Shown one piece after another: positions 28,481 through 38,685 of a stretch of DNA of 64,000 nucleotides; the stretch's first letter is position 1, and every line of letters begins with the position of its first letter. The notes under the pieces are model-generated. The model saw only the letters and a program-made list of their open reading frames with translations. It did not search any database and was not told the origin of the DNA. This DNA is from Cupriavidus taiwanensis (GTDB lineage Bacteria > Pseudomonadota > Gammaproteobacteria > Burkholderiales > Burkholderiaceae): the NCBI RefSeq assembly GCF_900250115.1, contig NZ_LT984803.1, forward strand, positions 1,701,583 to 1,765,582, given 5' to 3'. Position numbers and translations under genes: made by a program.

Positions 28481-30010
28481 ATGACGATTTCATACTGGGC
28501 AGCCGGGACAACCCTTTCCAGTCCGCCGCTGGACGGCGACGCGAGCTGCGACGCCTGCGTGATCGGCGCGGGCATCGCCGGGCTGTCGGTCGCCTATGAA
28601 CTGGCAGCGGCCGGACAGGCCGTGATCGTGATCGATGCGCAAGGGCCTGGCGCCGGCGAAACCGGCAGGACCACCGCGCACCTGATGACGGCCTTCGACG
28701 ATTATTTTTTCTACATCGAACGCCATCTCGGGCAGCGGGCGGCGCGGCAGGTGGCCCAGAGCCACGCGGCGGCCGTGTCCCGGATCGAGTCGATCTGCGC
28801 GGCAGAGTCGATCCACTGCGACTTCCGGCGCGTCGACGGCTTCCTCTTCGCCGAATCCTCCGAGGGCGAGGAGCTGCTGTCGAGAGAACTGGATGCCGCG
28901 CACCGGGCCGGCCTCGACGACGTCGAGCGGGTCAGCGACGTGCCGACCGGCAAGGTGGCGCTGCGCTCGGCGCTGCGCTTCCCGCGGCAAGGGCAGCTTC
29001 ATCCGCTGCAGTACCTGGGCGGCCTGGTCGACGCGCTCCGGCGCCGCGGCGGCAGCGTGTACGGCAACACCCGCGCGATGGAGGTGGAGGATGGCCGGCC
29101 CGCCACCGTGCGCACCGACCGCGGCGCGCGCATCGAGGCGGGCAGCGTCATCGTCGCGACCAATACGCCCTTTATCGACCGCTTTGCCATTCATACCAAG
29201 CAGGCCGCGTACCGCACCTTTGTGGTCGGCATGAAGGTGCCGCGCGGCAGCATGCCGCCGTGCCAGTTCTGGGACACGCTCGATCCCTACCATTACGTGC
29301 GCATTGCCGGCGATCTCGACGCCGACTACCAGCTGCTGATCAGCGGCGGCGAAGACCACAAGGTCGGCCAGGCCGACGATGCCGCGCAGCGCTTCGCCCG
29401 GCTGGCCGACTGGACCCGCCAGCGCTTCCCCGTGGTCGACGAACCCGTGTTCGCGTGGTCGGGCCAGGTGATGGAGCCGGTCGACGGGGTCGCCTTTATC
29501 GGCCGCAACCCCGGCGCTACCAACGTCTATGTCGTCACCGGCGATTCCGGCAACGGCATGACCCACGGCGCCATCGCCGGCATGCTGATCCGCGACCAGA
29601 TCACCGACCGCACCAATGACTGGGCCGATCTTTACGATCCGTCCCGCAAGTCGGTGACGGCCGTGGTCGAGTATGCGCGCGAGAACGCCAACGTGGTGGC
29701 CCGCTACGCCGACTGGCTCGGCAAGGACGGCGGCGTCGCGCTCGATGCCATCGCCCCGGGCGAAGGGCATGTGGTCAGGACCGGCGGCCGCCACGTGGCC
29801 GCGTTCCGCGCCGCGGACGGCGCCCTGCACACCTTCGACGCCACCTGCCCGCACCTGAAATGCCTGGTCCAGTGGAACAGCCTGGAGCAATCCTTCGATT
29901 GCCCCTGCCATGGCTCGCGCTTCGGCGTCGATGGCGCGGTGCTGCATGGTCCGGCGAAAGGTGGCCTGGAGCCGGTCAACGTGACCCGCGACGACCAGCG
30001 CCATCATTGA
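28481..30010 (+). CDS. FAD-dependent oxidoreductase with C-terminal Rieske domain
   Basis: 509 aa fusion. The N-terminal DAO-type FAD domain has the dinucleotide motif VIGAGIAGLSVAYELAAAG (about 27-45). The C-terminal Rieske [2Fe-2S] domain has ligands C456-P-H458 and C474-P-C-H477, the full CxH/CxxH set. Similar YhfW-type fusions are thought to oxidise amines or amino acids and pass electrons through the Rieske centre. No signal peptide. A DUF2231 membrane protein follows 116 bp later and may provide a membrane electron-transfer partner. The nearby PuuB-like oxidase and homospermidine synthase suggest amine substrates, but this is inference. Confidence 0.9.
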   Translation: MTISYWAAGTTLSSPPLDGDASCDACVIGAGIAGLSVAYELAAAGQAVIVIDAQGPGAGETGRTTAHLMTAFDDYFFYIERHLGQRAARQVAQSHAAAVSRIESICAAESIHCDFRRVDGFLFAESSEGEELLSRELDAAHRAGLDDVERVSDVPTGKVALRSALRFPRQGQLHPLQYLGGLVDALRRRGGSVYGNTRAMEVEDGRPATVRTDRGARIEAGSVIVATNTPFIDRFAIHTKQAAYRTFVVGMKVPRGSMPPCQFWDTLDPYHYVRIAGDLDADYQLLISGGEDHKVGQADDAAQRFARLADWTRQRFPVVDEPVFAWSGQVMEPVDGVAFIGRNPGATNVYVVTGDSGNGMTHGAIAGMLIRDQITDRTNDWADLYDPSRKSVTAVVEYARENANVVARYADWLGKDGGVALDAIAPGEGHVVRTGGRHVAAFRAADGALHTFDATCPHLKCLVQWNSLEQSFDCPCHGSRFGVDGAVLHGPAKGGLEPVNVTRDDQRHH

Positions 30011-30126
30011 ACGGGGAGGCACGCCGCGCCGGCGCTGCGATGGCATTGCGATGGCGCGGCGAACGCGAGGGCCCGTGCGCGCCATGAATGCGCCATGAAT
30101 GCGCCCTGAACGTCGAAGGAGTCGCC

Positions 30127-30567
30127 ATGCTCACTCCCGCCAGCATTGCCAGGCACCCGATCCATCCGATGCTGATCACCATCCCCATCGGCTTGTGGAT
30201 CTTTTCCTTTGCCTGCGACCTGATCCGCTATTTCGGCGGCGACAGTCCCAACTGGCCGGTGGTGGCCTTCTATGCCATGGTCGGCGGCATCATTGGCGCG
30301 TTGCTCGCGGCCGTGCCCGGCCTGATCGACCTGTTGTCGCTGCCGAGCGGCATCCGCCGCATTGCGCTGCTGCACATGGGCATCAACCTGACGGTGGTCG
30401 CGCTCTATGTCGTCAATGCCTGGTGGCGCATGCGCGGGGCCGGGGCCGGCGCCATGGTGCTGTCGGCAATCGCCATCGGCCTGCTGGTGGTATCCGGCTG
30501 GCTGGGCGGGAAGATGGTGCATGTCCATGGCGTGGGCGTGCAGACCCCACCGGCACCGCCGCGGTGA
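30127..30567 (+). CDS. DUF2231 membrane protein
   Basis: 146 aa with about four transmembrane segments: IHPMLITIPIGLWIFSFACD, then WPVVAFYAMVGGIIGALLAA, then INLTVVALYVVNAWW, then MVLSAIAIGLLVVSGWLG. The conserved N-terminal HPIHPML and C-terminal HVHG histidines typical of DUF2231 suggest haem or quinone contact, as proposed for this family. GAAGGAG just before ATG 30127 decides the start. It follows the Rieske oxidase, which makes an inner-membrane redox partnership plausible. Confidence 0.82.
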   Translation: MLTPASIARHPIHPMLITIPIGLWIFSFACDLIRYFGGDSPNWPVVAFYAMVGGIIGALLAAVPGLIDLLSLPSGIRRIALLHMGINLTVVALYVVNAWWRMRGAGAGAMVLSAIAIGLLVVSGWLGGKMVHVHGVGVQTPPAPPR

Positions 30568-30582
30568 CAAGGCTGGCCGCCC

Positions 30583-31893
30583 TTAAAGCAGGTCGCGCAG
30601 CTTGTAGTACCACATCCCCAGCACCAGCGCGGGAGTCCTGAACAGCGCGCCGCCCGGAAAGCGGTGATGCCGGATGCGGGTAAAGACATCGAATCTCGAG
30701 GCATCGCCGCTCATGGCCTCGGCGATCAGTTTGCCGGCCATGCCGGCAAACGACAGCCCGTGGCCGGAGAACCCCTGCGCATAGTAGAGGCTGGTGCCGA
30801 TGCGGCCGAGGTCGGGCGCCCGGTTCATGGTGATATCGACGAAGCCGCCCCACGAATACTCGATATTCAGGTCCGCCGTTTGCGGAAACACCTGCAGCAT
30901 GCGCGTGCGGATGCGTTGCACCAGGTTGCCGGGCGGGCGCGCGCTGAAGGTCTCGCCCGCGCCGAACAGCAGGCGGTTGTCGGCACTGAGACGGAAATAG
31001 TCGACGATCAGGTTGTTGTCTGAGACCGCGACCCGGCTCGGCATCAGCGCGGCGGCACGTGGCGCGTCCATCGGCTCGGTCCCGATCATGTAGGTGCCCA
31101 CCGGCATGATGCGCGCGGCGATTTCCGGCGCGAGATGGTCGCCGAACTCGCCCAGGTAGACGTTGCCCGCCAGCACCACCTGCCGGCACCGCACTTCGCC
31201 CTCGGCCGTCCTCACCACCGGTCCCTGGTCGCGCTCGACGCGATAGGCGGCCGAATTCTCGAACACCTCGACACCCTGCCGGCGCGCCGCGTCGCCCAGT
31301 CCCAGGCAGTACTTCAGCGGATGCAGGTGGCCCGAGCGCGGGTCATACGCCCCGGCGACAAAGCGGTCGCTGGCGACATGGCGGCCAAGTTGCGGGCGTT
31401 CGACCCATTCGAGCGGATAGTCATAGCGCTCGCGCATATGGCGCACCCAGCGGCGCAGGCCCTCGACCTTGTGCGCCCTTGGCGCCAGCGTCATGTAGCC
31501 GCGCACGTGGTCGCAGGCGATGGCGTAGGTGGCGATGCGCTGCTCCAGCAGGCGCATGCCCTCGACCGATGCATTCCAGGCCGCCTGCGCAAGCTCGGCC
31601 GGGCACTGGCGCTCGATCGCGCCCTCGCCCTCGGCGCCGAATCCGACGATGGCCTGCCCGCCATTGCGTCCCGAAGCGCCCCAGCCGATCCGCTGGGCCT
31701 CTAGCAGCGCCACGTGGAAGCCGCGCGCGGCCAGCTCCAGCGCGCACGACAGCCCGGCATAGCCGCCCCCCACCACGCACACCTCCGCATCCGTGCGCCC
31801 CTGCAGCGGCGGGTTCGGCGCCGGCCGCTCGACGCTCGCCTCGTAGTACGAGTTCTCGATGACGCCCAGTTCCTTTTGCAGCAGCCCCGACAT
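30583..31893 (-). CDS. FAD-dependent amine oxidase (PuuB-like)
   Basis: 436 aa DAO-family flavoenzyme. The FAD motif is VVGGGYAGLSCALELAARGFHVALLE (about 36-60), and IGWGASGRNGGQ is the characteristic FAD-contact segment of gamma-glutamylputrescine oxidases (PuuB). The C-terminal LYYAQGFSGHGLSFAGMAGKLIAEAM is also typical. The likely reaction is oxidative deamination of an amine or gamma-glutamylated amine with H2O2 or electron-carrier reduction. It lies 32 bp downstream of homospermidine synthase on the same strand, so the two probably form an operon in polyamine metabolism. The exact substrate is uncertain. Confidence 0.88.
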   Translation of the reverse strand: MSGLLQKELGVIENSYYEASVERPAPNPPLQGRTDAEVCVVGGGYAGLSCALELAARGFHVALLEAQRIGWGASGRNGGQAIVGFGAEGEGAIERQCPAELAQAAWNASVEGMRLLEQRIATYAIACDHVRGYMTLAPRAHKVEGLRRWVRHMRERYDYPLEWVERPQLGRHVASDRFVAGAYDPRSGHLHPLKYCLGLGDAARRQGVEVFENSAAYRVERDQGPVVRTAEGEVRCRQVVLAGNVYLGEFGDHLAPEIAARIMPVGTYMIGTEPMDAPRAAALMPSRVAVSDNNLIVDYFRLSADNRLLFGAGETFSARPPGNLVQRIRTRMLQVFPQTADLNIEYSWGGFVDITMNRAPDLGRIGTSLYYAQGFSGHGLSFAGMAGKLIAEAMSGDASRFDVFTRIRHHRFPGGALFRTPALVLGMWYYKLRDLL

Positions 31894-31925
31894 CGTCTTC
31901 GGCTCCGGTTGCGCCAGGCCTGCGC

Positions 31926-33353
31926 CTACGGCACGCGCACGTTGACGAACTGCCAGGGGTCTTCATCGCCCGCTTCCGGATACAGCTGCGAGTGCTGCGC
32001 CAGCGGGGTCCAGTCGCCATAGACGCCGGCCACTTCGCCCAGGTAGGGCCGCGCGACGCGCAGCACGGTTTCGTAATCCAGATCGTCGGGCTCGACCACG
32101 CCCGCGCGCGGATGCTCCAGCGCCCAGACCATGCCGCCCAGGATGCCGGCACCCACCTGCAGGCTGGTGGCGGTGTTGTGCTCCACCAGTTCCCGGGCCT
32201 GATCGATGCGCAGTCGGGAGCCGTACCAGTAGACGCCGCGCGCATTGCCCATCAGCAACACCCCGAGCTCGTCCATGCCGGCGACGATATCGTCGCGCAG
32301 GATGCGCTGGTGGTCCTGCTTGCGGCCGCCGTTGCCCATCAGCTCGTCGATCGACAGCAGCGCGTCGTCGCAGGGACGGTAGGCATAGTGCACGGTCGGC
32401 CGGTAGACGACTTCGCCGTTGTCGCGCAGCGTCAGGTGGTCGGCAATCGAAATCGATTCGCCATGCGTGATCAGGAAACCGTGGTACGGGCCGCCCAGCG
32501 GGGTCCAGCTGCGCACGCGCGTGCCGAAGCCCGGTCGCGTCAGGTATACCGCCGCATCCGAGCCGAACCCATGCCGCCGCGCGTCCGCCGGCCAGTGCCG
32601 CTCGTGCGTGCCCCAGCCCAGTTCCGCCGGCTGCATCCCTTCCTCGATGAAGGCATCGACCGACCAGGTATTGACGAACTCGTTGGCAAGCTTGCGCCGG
32701 CCACCCACCTGCGTGTCTTGCTCGGCGATGTGGATGGCGCGGATATCGAGCTGCCGCGCCAGGGCCGCCCAGTCCTCGAAGCTTGCCGGCCGCTCGTGGT
32801 CGACGTCGTTGTCCGCTGCGATATTGACCAGCGCCTGCTTGACCAGTGCCGACACCAGGCCGGGGTTGGCGCCCTGGGTCAGGATCGCGGTGGGCCCGTC
32901 GCGCTTGTCGAGGCGGAACGCCAGCACGCCTTCGCGCAAGGCATAGTTGCTGCGGCGTGACAGCGGCGCGGCCGGGTCCGTGGCAGCGCCCGCCCAGGGT
33001 TCGATCGAGGTATCCAGGTACAGCGCGCCGTGCTCCCAGCAATAGCGCACCAGCGCCTCGCTCGAGACATTGACCGACAGGTTCAGCAGGAAATCGCCCG
33101 CGCCGACCAGATCCTGCAGCACCTGCTTGTGGTTTTCCTCGGTCAGCGCCTTGGTCACCACGCGGATGCCATAACCCTGCGCAATCGAGGTGTCGTTGTC
33201 CGCCGGACAGATCACGGTGATCTGCGCGGGCGTGATGTCGAGATGGCGCAGCAGCACCGGCACCACGGAACGCGCGATGCTGCCGAAACCGACGATCAGC
33301 ATGCGGCCGCCCAGTCCCCCGAATTTCTTGAAAGTGGTTGCCGGCGCCCCCAT
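31926..33353 (-). CDS. hss: Homospermidine synthase
   Basis: 475 aa, the normal size of bacterial HSS. It is an NAD-dependent enzyme that makes sym-homospermidine from putrescine (or putrescine plus spermidine). The Rossmann motif GGRMLIVGFGSIARSVVP (about 15-32), ICPADNDTSIA and LDTSIEPWAG are typical. The start at 33353 is supported by GGGAG 6 nt upstream; the longer frame upstream is Pro/Ala-rich and antisense to the Gly-rich gene. It is the first gene of a two-gene unit with the PuuB-like oxidase. Confidence 0.93.
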   Translation of the reverse strand: MGAPATTFKKFGGLGGRMLIVGFGSIARSVVPVLLRHLDITPAQITVICPADNDTSIAQGYGIRVVTKALTEENHKQVLQDLVGAGDFLLNLSVNVSSEALVRYCWEHGALYLDTSIEPWAGAATDPAAPLSRRSNYALREGVLAFRLDKRDGPTAILTQGANPGLVSALVKQALVNIAADNDVDHERPASFEDWAALARQLDIRAIHIAEQDTQVGGRRKLANEFVNTWSVDAFIEEGMQPAELGWGTHERHWPADARRHGFGSDAAVYLTRPGFGTRVRSWTPLGGPYHGFLITHGESISIADHLTLRDNGEVVYRPTVHYAYRPCDDALLSIDELMGNGGRKQDHQRILRDDIVAGMDELGVLLMGNARGVYWYGSRLRIDQARELVEHNTATSLQVGAGILGGMVWALEHPRAGVVEPDDLDYETVLRVARPYLGEVAGVYGDWTPLAQHSQLYPEAGDEDPWQFVNVRVP

Positions 33354-33597
33354 CGCGTGCTCCCGAGATACCGCCGCTGCCAAGATCACTTCTAATCTCA
33401 TAAGCAATCCGCATGCCCGTGGCCGGGGCCGCATCATGCGCAGCGCTATGCCGCTGGCCGCCCACACCGGCCGATGTGGCCTCAGGTAACTATTGCCTGC
33501 CGGCCCCGGCAAAGCTTGCAACGGTGTGCGCGCCAGCATGCGCGCCAGGGTGGAACGCCCCTTGCGGCTACCGTGCTTCCACCGCAAGGAGACGATG

Positions 33598-34059
33598 ATG
33601 AAAGCACGGACATGGATGATGGCCTGGCTTGCCTGCACGGCGCTGGCAAGCGGTGCGGCACTGGCGCAGGGCGCGGGGGGTGCCGGCGGGGGTTCAGGGG
33701 GCAGCTCGGGCGGCGGCAGCGCCGGTACGGGCCCGTCCGGCACGACCGGCACGCCGGGCAGCCCGGGCACGCCCGGCACCGGCACCAGCATGACCGACGG
33801 CGGCGGCAAGGCCGCCAGCGGCGACACCCACGGCGGCTCGCGCTCGTCGGCCGGCAAGCGGCATGGCACCGATGCCGGCGCTGGCCGCGCGGCAGGTGCG
33901 TCTGGCGTGGCCGCGCCATCCGGCGCGACCGGTTCGCCGTCGGTTACCGGCCCGGGAACCATGCGCGGCAGCGGACCGGACGCACCCAGCACGGGCACCG
34001 GCGGCACCGGCACGACCGGGCCGTCGGGCGGCGCGCCCGGAACCGGCATGAGTCGCTGA
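33598..34059 (+). CDS. Gly/Ser/Thr-rich exported protein
   Basis: 153 aa. A signal peptide (1-23, MKARTWMMAWLACTALASG, then AALA) is followed by almost pure low-complexity sequence. It includes collagen-like triplets (GTPGSPGTPGTG) and Gly-Thr-Gly runs; there are no Cys residues after the signal. AAGGAG lies 6 nt before ATG 33598. No enzyme domain. It is probably a secreted or periplasmic filamentous protein. Codon use is as GC-rich as its neighbours. It ends 33 bp before the stop of the convergent large autotransporter. Confidence 0.7.
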   Translation: MKARTWMMAWLACTALASGAALAQGAGGAGGGSGGSSGGGSAGTGPSGTTGTPGSPGTPGTGTSMTDGGGKAASGDTHGGSRSSAGKRHGTDAGAGRAAGASGVAAPSGATGSPSVTGPGTMRGSGPDAPSTGTGGTGTTGPSGGAPGTGMSR

Positions 34060-34092
34060 GCGCGGAGCGCGGCACGGGCGGCGCCCGCGCGG

Positions 34093-37000
34093 CTAGAACG
34101 GCGCCGCGAACGTGAGCCGCACGCCCTGCTGCAGCCCGCCCATGCCGGTCATCACGTTGTAGTCCAGGCCGAACGTCATCGAACGCGTGCGCAGCCTGCC
34201 GCCCAGCCCCAGCTGCAGGCGATCGCGCCCGTACGGCGCGTTGGACACCGTGTAGGCGGGGCCGGTGCCGGCAAGGTCGGCGTACGCCAGCCCGGCCGCA
34301 CCCTGGCCGCTGAAATCGTGCTGGTACTCCAGCCGCGCGAACGGCAGGAACAGGCCCCATCGTGTCGACGTGGCGTATTCCGTGCGCAGCCCGAGCGTGC
34401 CGGACACCGTGGTCACGGTCTGGCCAAAGTACTTCAGCGCGCTGAACCCGGCGCCGGTCTCGGTGAAGGGGTCGAGCGTGCTGTCGGATACTGACAGGCG
34501 TCCGTACGGCGACACCAGCCAGGCCTGGCTCCGATACTCGTATCCCGCCGACAGCGAGGCAAAGACCTGGTGCCCGTCGCGCTTGCCGTAGGCGAACGCG
34601 CTTTCGTCGCCGACCCAGCGGCGCGAATCGAAACTGAGCGAGCCATAACCGGCGACGCCATCGATAAACAGCGACGGCTGCGGCCGGTAGCTGCCGTACA
34701 GCGCGGCGCTGAAACTGTCCGCCGTGCTGCGGGTGCCGGCCGAACCCACGTCGGTGCTGTCGCGGCCATAGCCGAAGCCGATGCCGAGCGTGAGCTGGTC
34801 GGAGAAGCGGTAGTCGGCCCCGGCCGTCACGCCGCCGGTGGTGAAGCGCAGGCCCGAGCGCTGCGTGCCCGCATTGGCGAAGCCGAAGTCGACGGTGCCC
34901 GCGGTCCAGAACGCCAGGCGCGCGTCGTCGGCATCGTCGGAGTCGTCCGCGCCAGCCGCGTCGGCGCCGCTGCCGGGGTCAGCGCCACCGGGCAGGTCCG
35001 GGACGTTGCCGGCGCCGGCGCCGGCGCCGGTGTCGGCGCTCGCGCGCGCGTCACGGGAGCCGGTCGAGCCTTCATTTGCGCCTCCTCGCTGGCCGGCCAC
35101 GGCGGTGCCGCGCAGGCAGGCATCGCGCGCGGCGAAGCCCGCGAGCGCCTGGCAGCGTTGCGGATCGGCCTGGGCGCGCGGCATCACCACCGAGATCTGG
35201 TTGCCCGAGCGCGCCCTGCCCTTGCCGTGCAGCGCCTCGAGGCGCTGGTTGTAATTGGCGATCTGCGCGCTCGCGAAGCGCCGCGCCGCCTCGATCTGGG
35301 CGTTGACCAGCCCGACCACGTCGGGATCGGTGGACGGGTCCCGGCGCGCCGTCACGACCACCTGGATCAGCGCCGGCGACGAGGTCGCCACGGCATTGCT
35401 AAGCGTATAGGTCACCACCGCGGTACCGGCGAAGGCGGCCGCCGGTACGAAGTTCACGGCGTAGGCCGTGGCGGCGGGCTGCCTGCCATCAGCGGCCGGC
35501 GTCTTCGGCGCGGCGCTGGCCACGGTCGCGGTGCCGGCCTCGGCGGGCACCACCGAGACGATCGCGGCGCCGGTAAACGGCCCGCCGCTGGCGCCCTCGG
35601 TCACGTCGACCGCAACCGGCCGGCCCGCCAGCGTCGACACCTGTTTCTGCGCCACCGGAACCGGCACCGCGTTGACTGTCACGGTCACCGGCACCGGCGC
35701 CGAGGTCCCGGCGCTGTTGACCAGTGCATAGGTGAACGTGATCGGGCCCGCGGCGGTCGGCACCGGCGTATAGATGATGTCGAGTCCGTTCACCACGGCG
35801 CTGCCGCTGGCCGGCGGCGTGACGATGCTGACGCCCGCAAAGGGCCCGTTGGCGGCATTGGCGGCGGCGTGGATGGTCACCGGCGCATTGGACAGCGTGG
35901 TCACGGCCACCGGCGGCGCCGAAGGCATGCCCTGCCCCGTGGCCAGCGTATAGACGCGGCTGATGCTGTAGGGCGCGCCGGTGCCGGTGCTGCTGTCGGT
36001 CACGCGCACCGTGAAGGTCTGCGTGCCGGCCGTCGGCGGCGTACCGCTCAGCACACCCGTGGACGGGTTCAGCGACAGCCCCGCGGGCAGCGTTCCTGCG
36101 GCGACGGCAAAGGTGTACGGCGCGGTGCCGCCGCCCGCGGTAAATGCCTGGCTGTAGGCAACCCCTGACACCGGCGCCTGCAGCGACGCGGGCGACAGGG
36201 TCAACGCCGGCGCGCTGACGGTCAGCGTGTAGGCCTGGCTGCCGGTATAGGGACCGGTGCCGGCGCTGCTGTCGGTGGCGCTCACGGTGAAGTGGTGCGT
36301 GCCGCCGCCGCTTGGCGTGCCCGCCAGCACGCCGCCTGCCGACAACGACATGCCGGCAGGCAAGGCGCCCGCCGTGATCGCAAACGTGTACGGCGCCGTG
36401 CCGCTGGTGGCCGTGAGGGCCTGGCTGTAGGCCGCAGCCACGGTCGCCTGCGGCAGCGTGGCCGGATTGATGACGATGGTCGGCGCACCGAGCGCGAGGC
36501 TGTACGCGCGGCTTCCCGTAAAGCCCAGGTTGTCGGTCGCCTGGATCGTGAAGTTGTAGCTGCCGCCGGCTACCGTCGTGCCCGCAACCGCGCCGGTGCT
36601 GCCATTCAGCGTCAGCCCCGGCGGCAAGGCGCCCGCGACCACGCTGTAGGTGTAGGGCGCGCTGCCACCGCTCGCGCTCACGCTCTGGCTATAGGCGACT
36701 CCCAGCGCGGGATTAACCAGCGTCGCGGGCGACAGCATGACCGTCGGCGCGGCGATGGTCAGCGCATAGGCGCCGGCCACGCTGTACGGCCCGGTGCCCG
36801 TGCTGCTGTCGTTTGCCTGGATGGTGAACGACACGGTGCCCGCCGTGCGGGGCGTACCGGCCAGCACGCCGCTGGCGCTGTTGAACGCCAACCCGGCCGG
36901 CATGGTGCCGCCATTGATCGTGATCGAGTAGGAATAGGGACCGGTGCCGCCGCCCGCCGTGAAGGCCTGGCTGTACGGGCTGCCCGCCGTCGCGCTGAGC

Positions 37001-38335
37001 GGCCCCGGCGCCGGCGACAGGCTCATCGCGGCCCCGCCCAGCACCAGCGACAGCGTGCCGCTGGCGGCGCTGAACGGTCCCGTTCCCGAGCTGCTGTCAG
37101 TGGCCCGCACCGTGAAATTGAAGGTGCCGCCCGCAGTTGGCGTACCCGCCAGCAAACCCGCGCTCGACAGCGTCATGCCGGGCGGCAATGCGCCCGATGC
37201 CAGCGTATAGGTGTAAGGCCCGCTGCCGCCGCTGGCGACCGCCAGCGACTGGCTGTAGGCGCCCCCCACCGAGCCCGGCGGCGGCGATGACGGCGCATAG
37301 ATGAGCGTCGGGCTGGACACGGTGATGGTCACGGTGGCGGGAGCCGAGGTGCCGGAAGCGTTGGTGGCCGTATAGGTGAAGCTGTCCGGTCCCGCGTAGG
37401 ACGAGGTGGGCGTATAGGTGATCGACGTACCGCTGGCAATCGCCGTGCCGTGGGCGGGCGACGATCCCACGGCGACGCTGGTCGCCGCGGCGCCGGTGAG
37501 GTTCAGCGTGATGGCGTTGCCGGCGCTGCCGTACGCCACCGTGGCACTGACGCTGTTGGCCACCGGCGGGCCCGAGACAAAGGTGAACTGATCGGCGGCG
37601 CTGGTGGCGCTGGTACCGCCGGCGGTGGTCACGGTGATGTCGACCGTGCCGGCCGGGCGGGCCGGTGCCGTGGCGGTCAGGGAGGTCGCGCCATTGACCA
37701 CGAACGATGCGGCCGTACCGCCGAACCTGACCGCGGTCACGCCGACGAAGTTGGTGCCGGTAACAGTCACGGCGGTGCCCCCACTGGTCGGGGCCGGACG
37801 AAGGCGTCACGGCGGTCACGGTCGGCGGGCCGGCGGAGACGTTGAAATTCACCGTACCGTTGGGCGCCCAGGTTGCGCCATCGTCGCTGGTGAAGAACGT
37901 CGCGCTGTCGGTGCCGACGAAACCGGCGGGCGGCATGTAGACGAAGCCGTTCTCGTTCTGGCCATTCGGCAGTTGGCCGTTGTAGATGTACAGCGTGCCG
38001 CCCTGGGCGGTGGGGGTGCTACGGGTGGATGTGCCGAAGTTGGCGGTGCCGGCGGCGTCGTAGGCGATGGTGAACTGATTCGGATCGCAGGCAGCGTAGT
38101 CCGCGGCGGTGAAGCCATAGACCGTCTGCTGGTTGGACGTGGCGGCAAGGTTCAGCGTGCACGAGACCGCAAGTGCCGGCGCTGGCGCCCCCAGCAGCAA
38201 ACCCAGCCACAGTGCCACCAGCACCAACCCGGGCCGGCAACGCCAGCCCTGCCACCACCGATGGACACATGCGACGGCCGCCGCCCTCCGCCCCGCACGC
38301 TCCGCGCCGGCGCAACCCCTGGCTTGTGTAGACAC
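34093..38335 (-). pseudogene. Large Ig-repeat autotransporter, interrupted by a +1 frameshift
   Basis: If read through one frameshift this would be about 1,413 aa. Order: signal peptide (LVLVALWLGLLLGAPAPALAV), an N-terminal domain, an IPT/TIG-like domain (NFVGVTAVRFGGTAASFVVNG), about six He_PIG-type Ig repeats (pattern LPPGLTLN..G.L.GTP...G...F), further Ig-like repeats, a coiled stretch (about 840-890) and a C-terminal autotransporter beta-barrel ending VRLTFAAPF with the terminal Phe. The GTG start at 38335 has GGGAGA upstream; an ATG at 38407 is the alternative. The frame breaks at the G-run 37790-37793, where one base too many separates VTAVTPSSGP from GGTAVTVTGTNF. It is a surface adhesin if intact. 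Real mutation and base-call error are both possible. Confidence 0.82.
37790..37793. other. Frameshift point in autotransporter gene
   Basis: GGGG on the plus strand (CCCC in the gene). Removing one base restores an uninterrupted IPT/TIG domain reading from SSGP into GGTAVTVTG. Confidence 0.8.
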
Positions 38336-38550
38336 CCGATTTCTCCCGACACCCGCGGCTTGCGGCGGGTTGCCATTGCCGTCGGCGAGCGCGGCGCGCC
38401 GATGCACGGTCGGGGCGCGGCTCGGGTCGGGCGTTGTTATTTTTGTTGACTTTCCGCTGGCATCGCCAACACTTCGGTCTGTCTGCGAATCGCGTAGAAC
38501 GGGTCTGCGGAAGGGGCCGCAGCAGTGACGCGGCCCGGTGCAGAAAATAC
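38336..38550. other. Left part of the divergent intergenic region
   Basis: GC-rich stretch with no credible gene. Together with the palindrome cluster to its right it makes a 350-bp divergent regulatory region. Confidence 0.45.
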
Positions 38551-38620
38551 GTCAAATCGATCAATTCGCAATTGATCAAATTTGATATCAGCTATCAAAT
38601 TCAATTAAAACTGTTTTATT
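38551..38620. promoter_or_regulatory. AT-rich cluster of overlapping palindromes
   Basis: In the divergent space between the autotransporter and the tail-collar genes there are three successive inverted repeats. They are GATCAATT-CGC-AATTGATC (38559-38577), ATCAAATTTGAT (38575-38586) and TTTGATA-TCAGC-TATCAAA (38581-38599). The half-element ATCAAAT/ATCAATT recurs several times. It is sharply AT-rich against the surrounding GC-rich DNA. A multi-site operator or a silencer (H-NS-like) target is plausible. Confidence 0.65.
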
Positions 38621-38685
38621 GCGGCGCCGCGCGCAGGCAGGTTGCCGCGTCTTTTTGGGTGTGGTTCGACCGGGGAAGGATGATC

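Noticed and set aside
34570-36168. Long plus-strand frame within the autotransporter gene
   Set aside because: Mirror of the Ig-repeat gene; no recognisable domain and Arg/Gly/His-rich composition.
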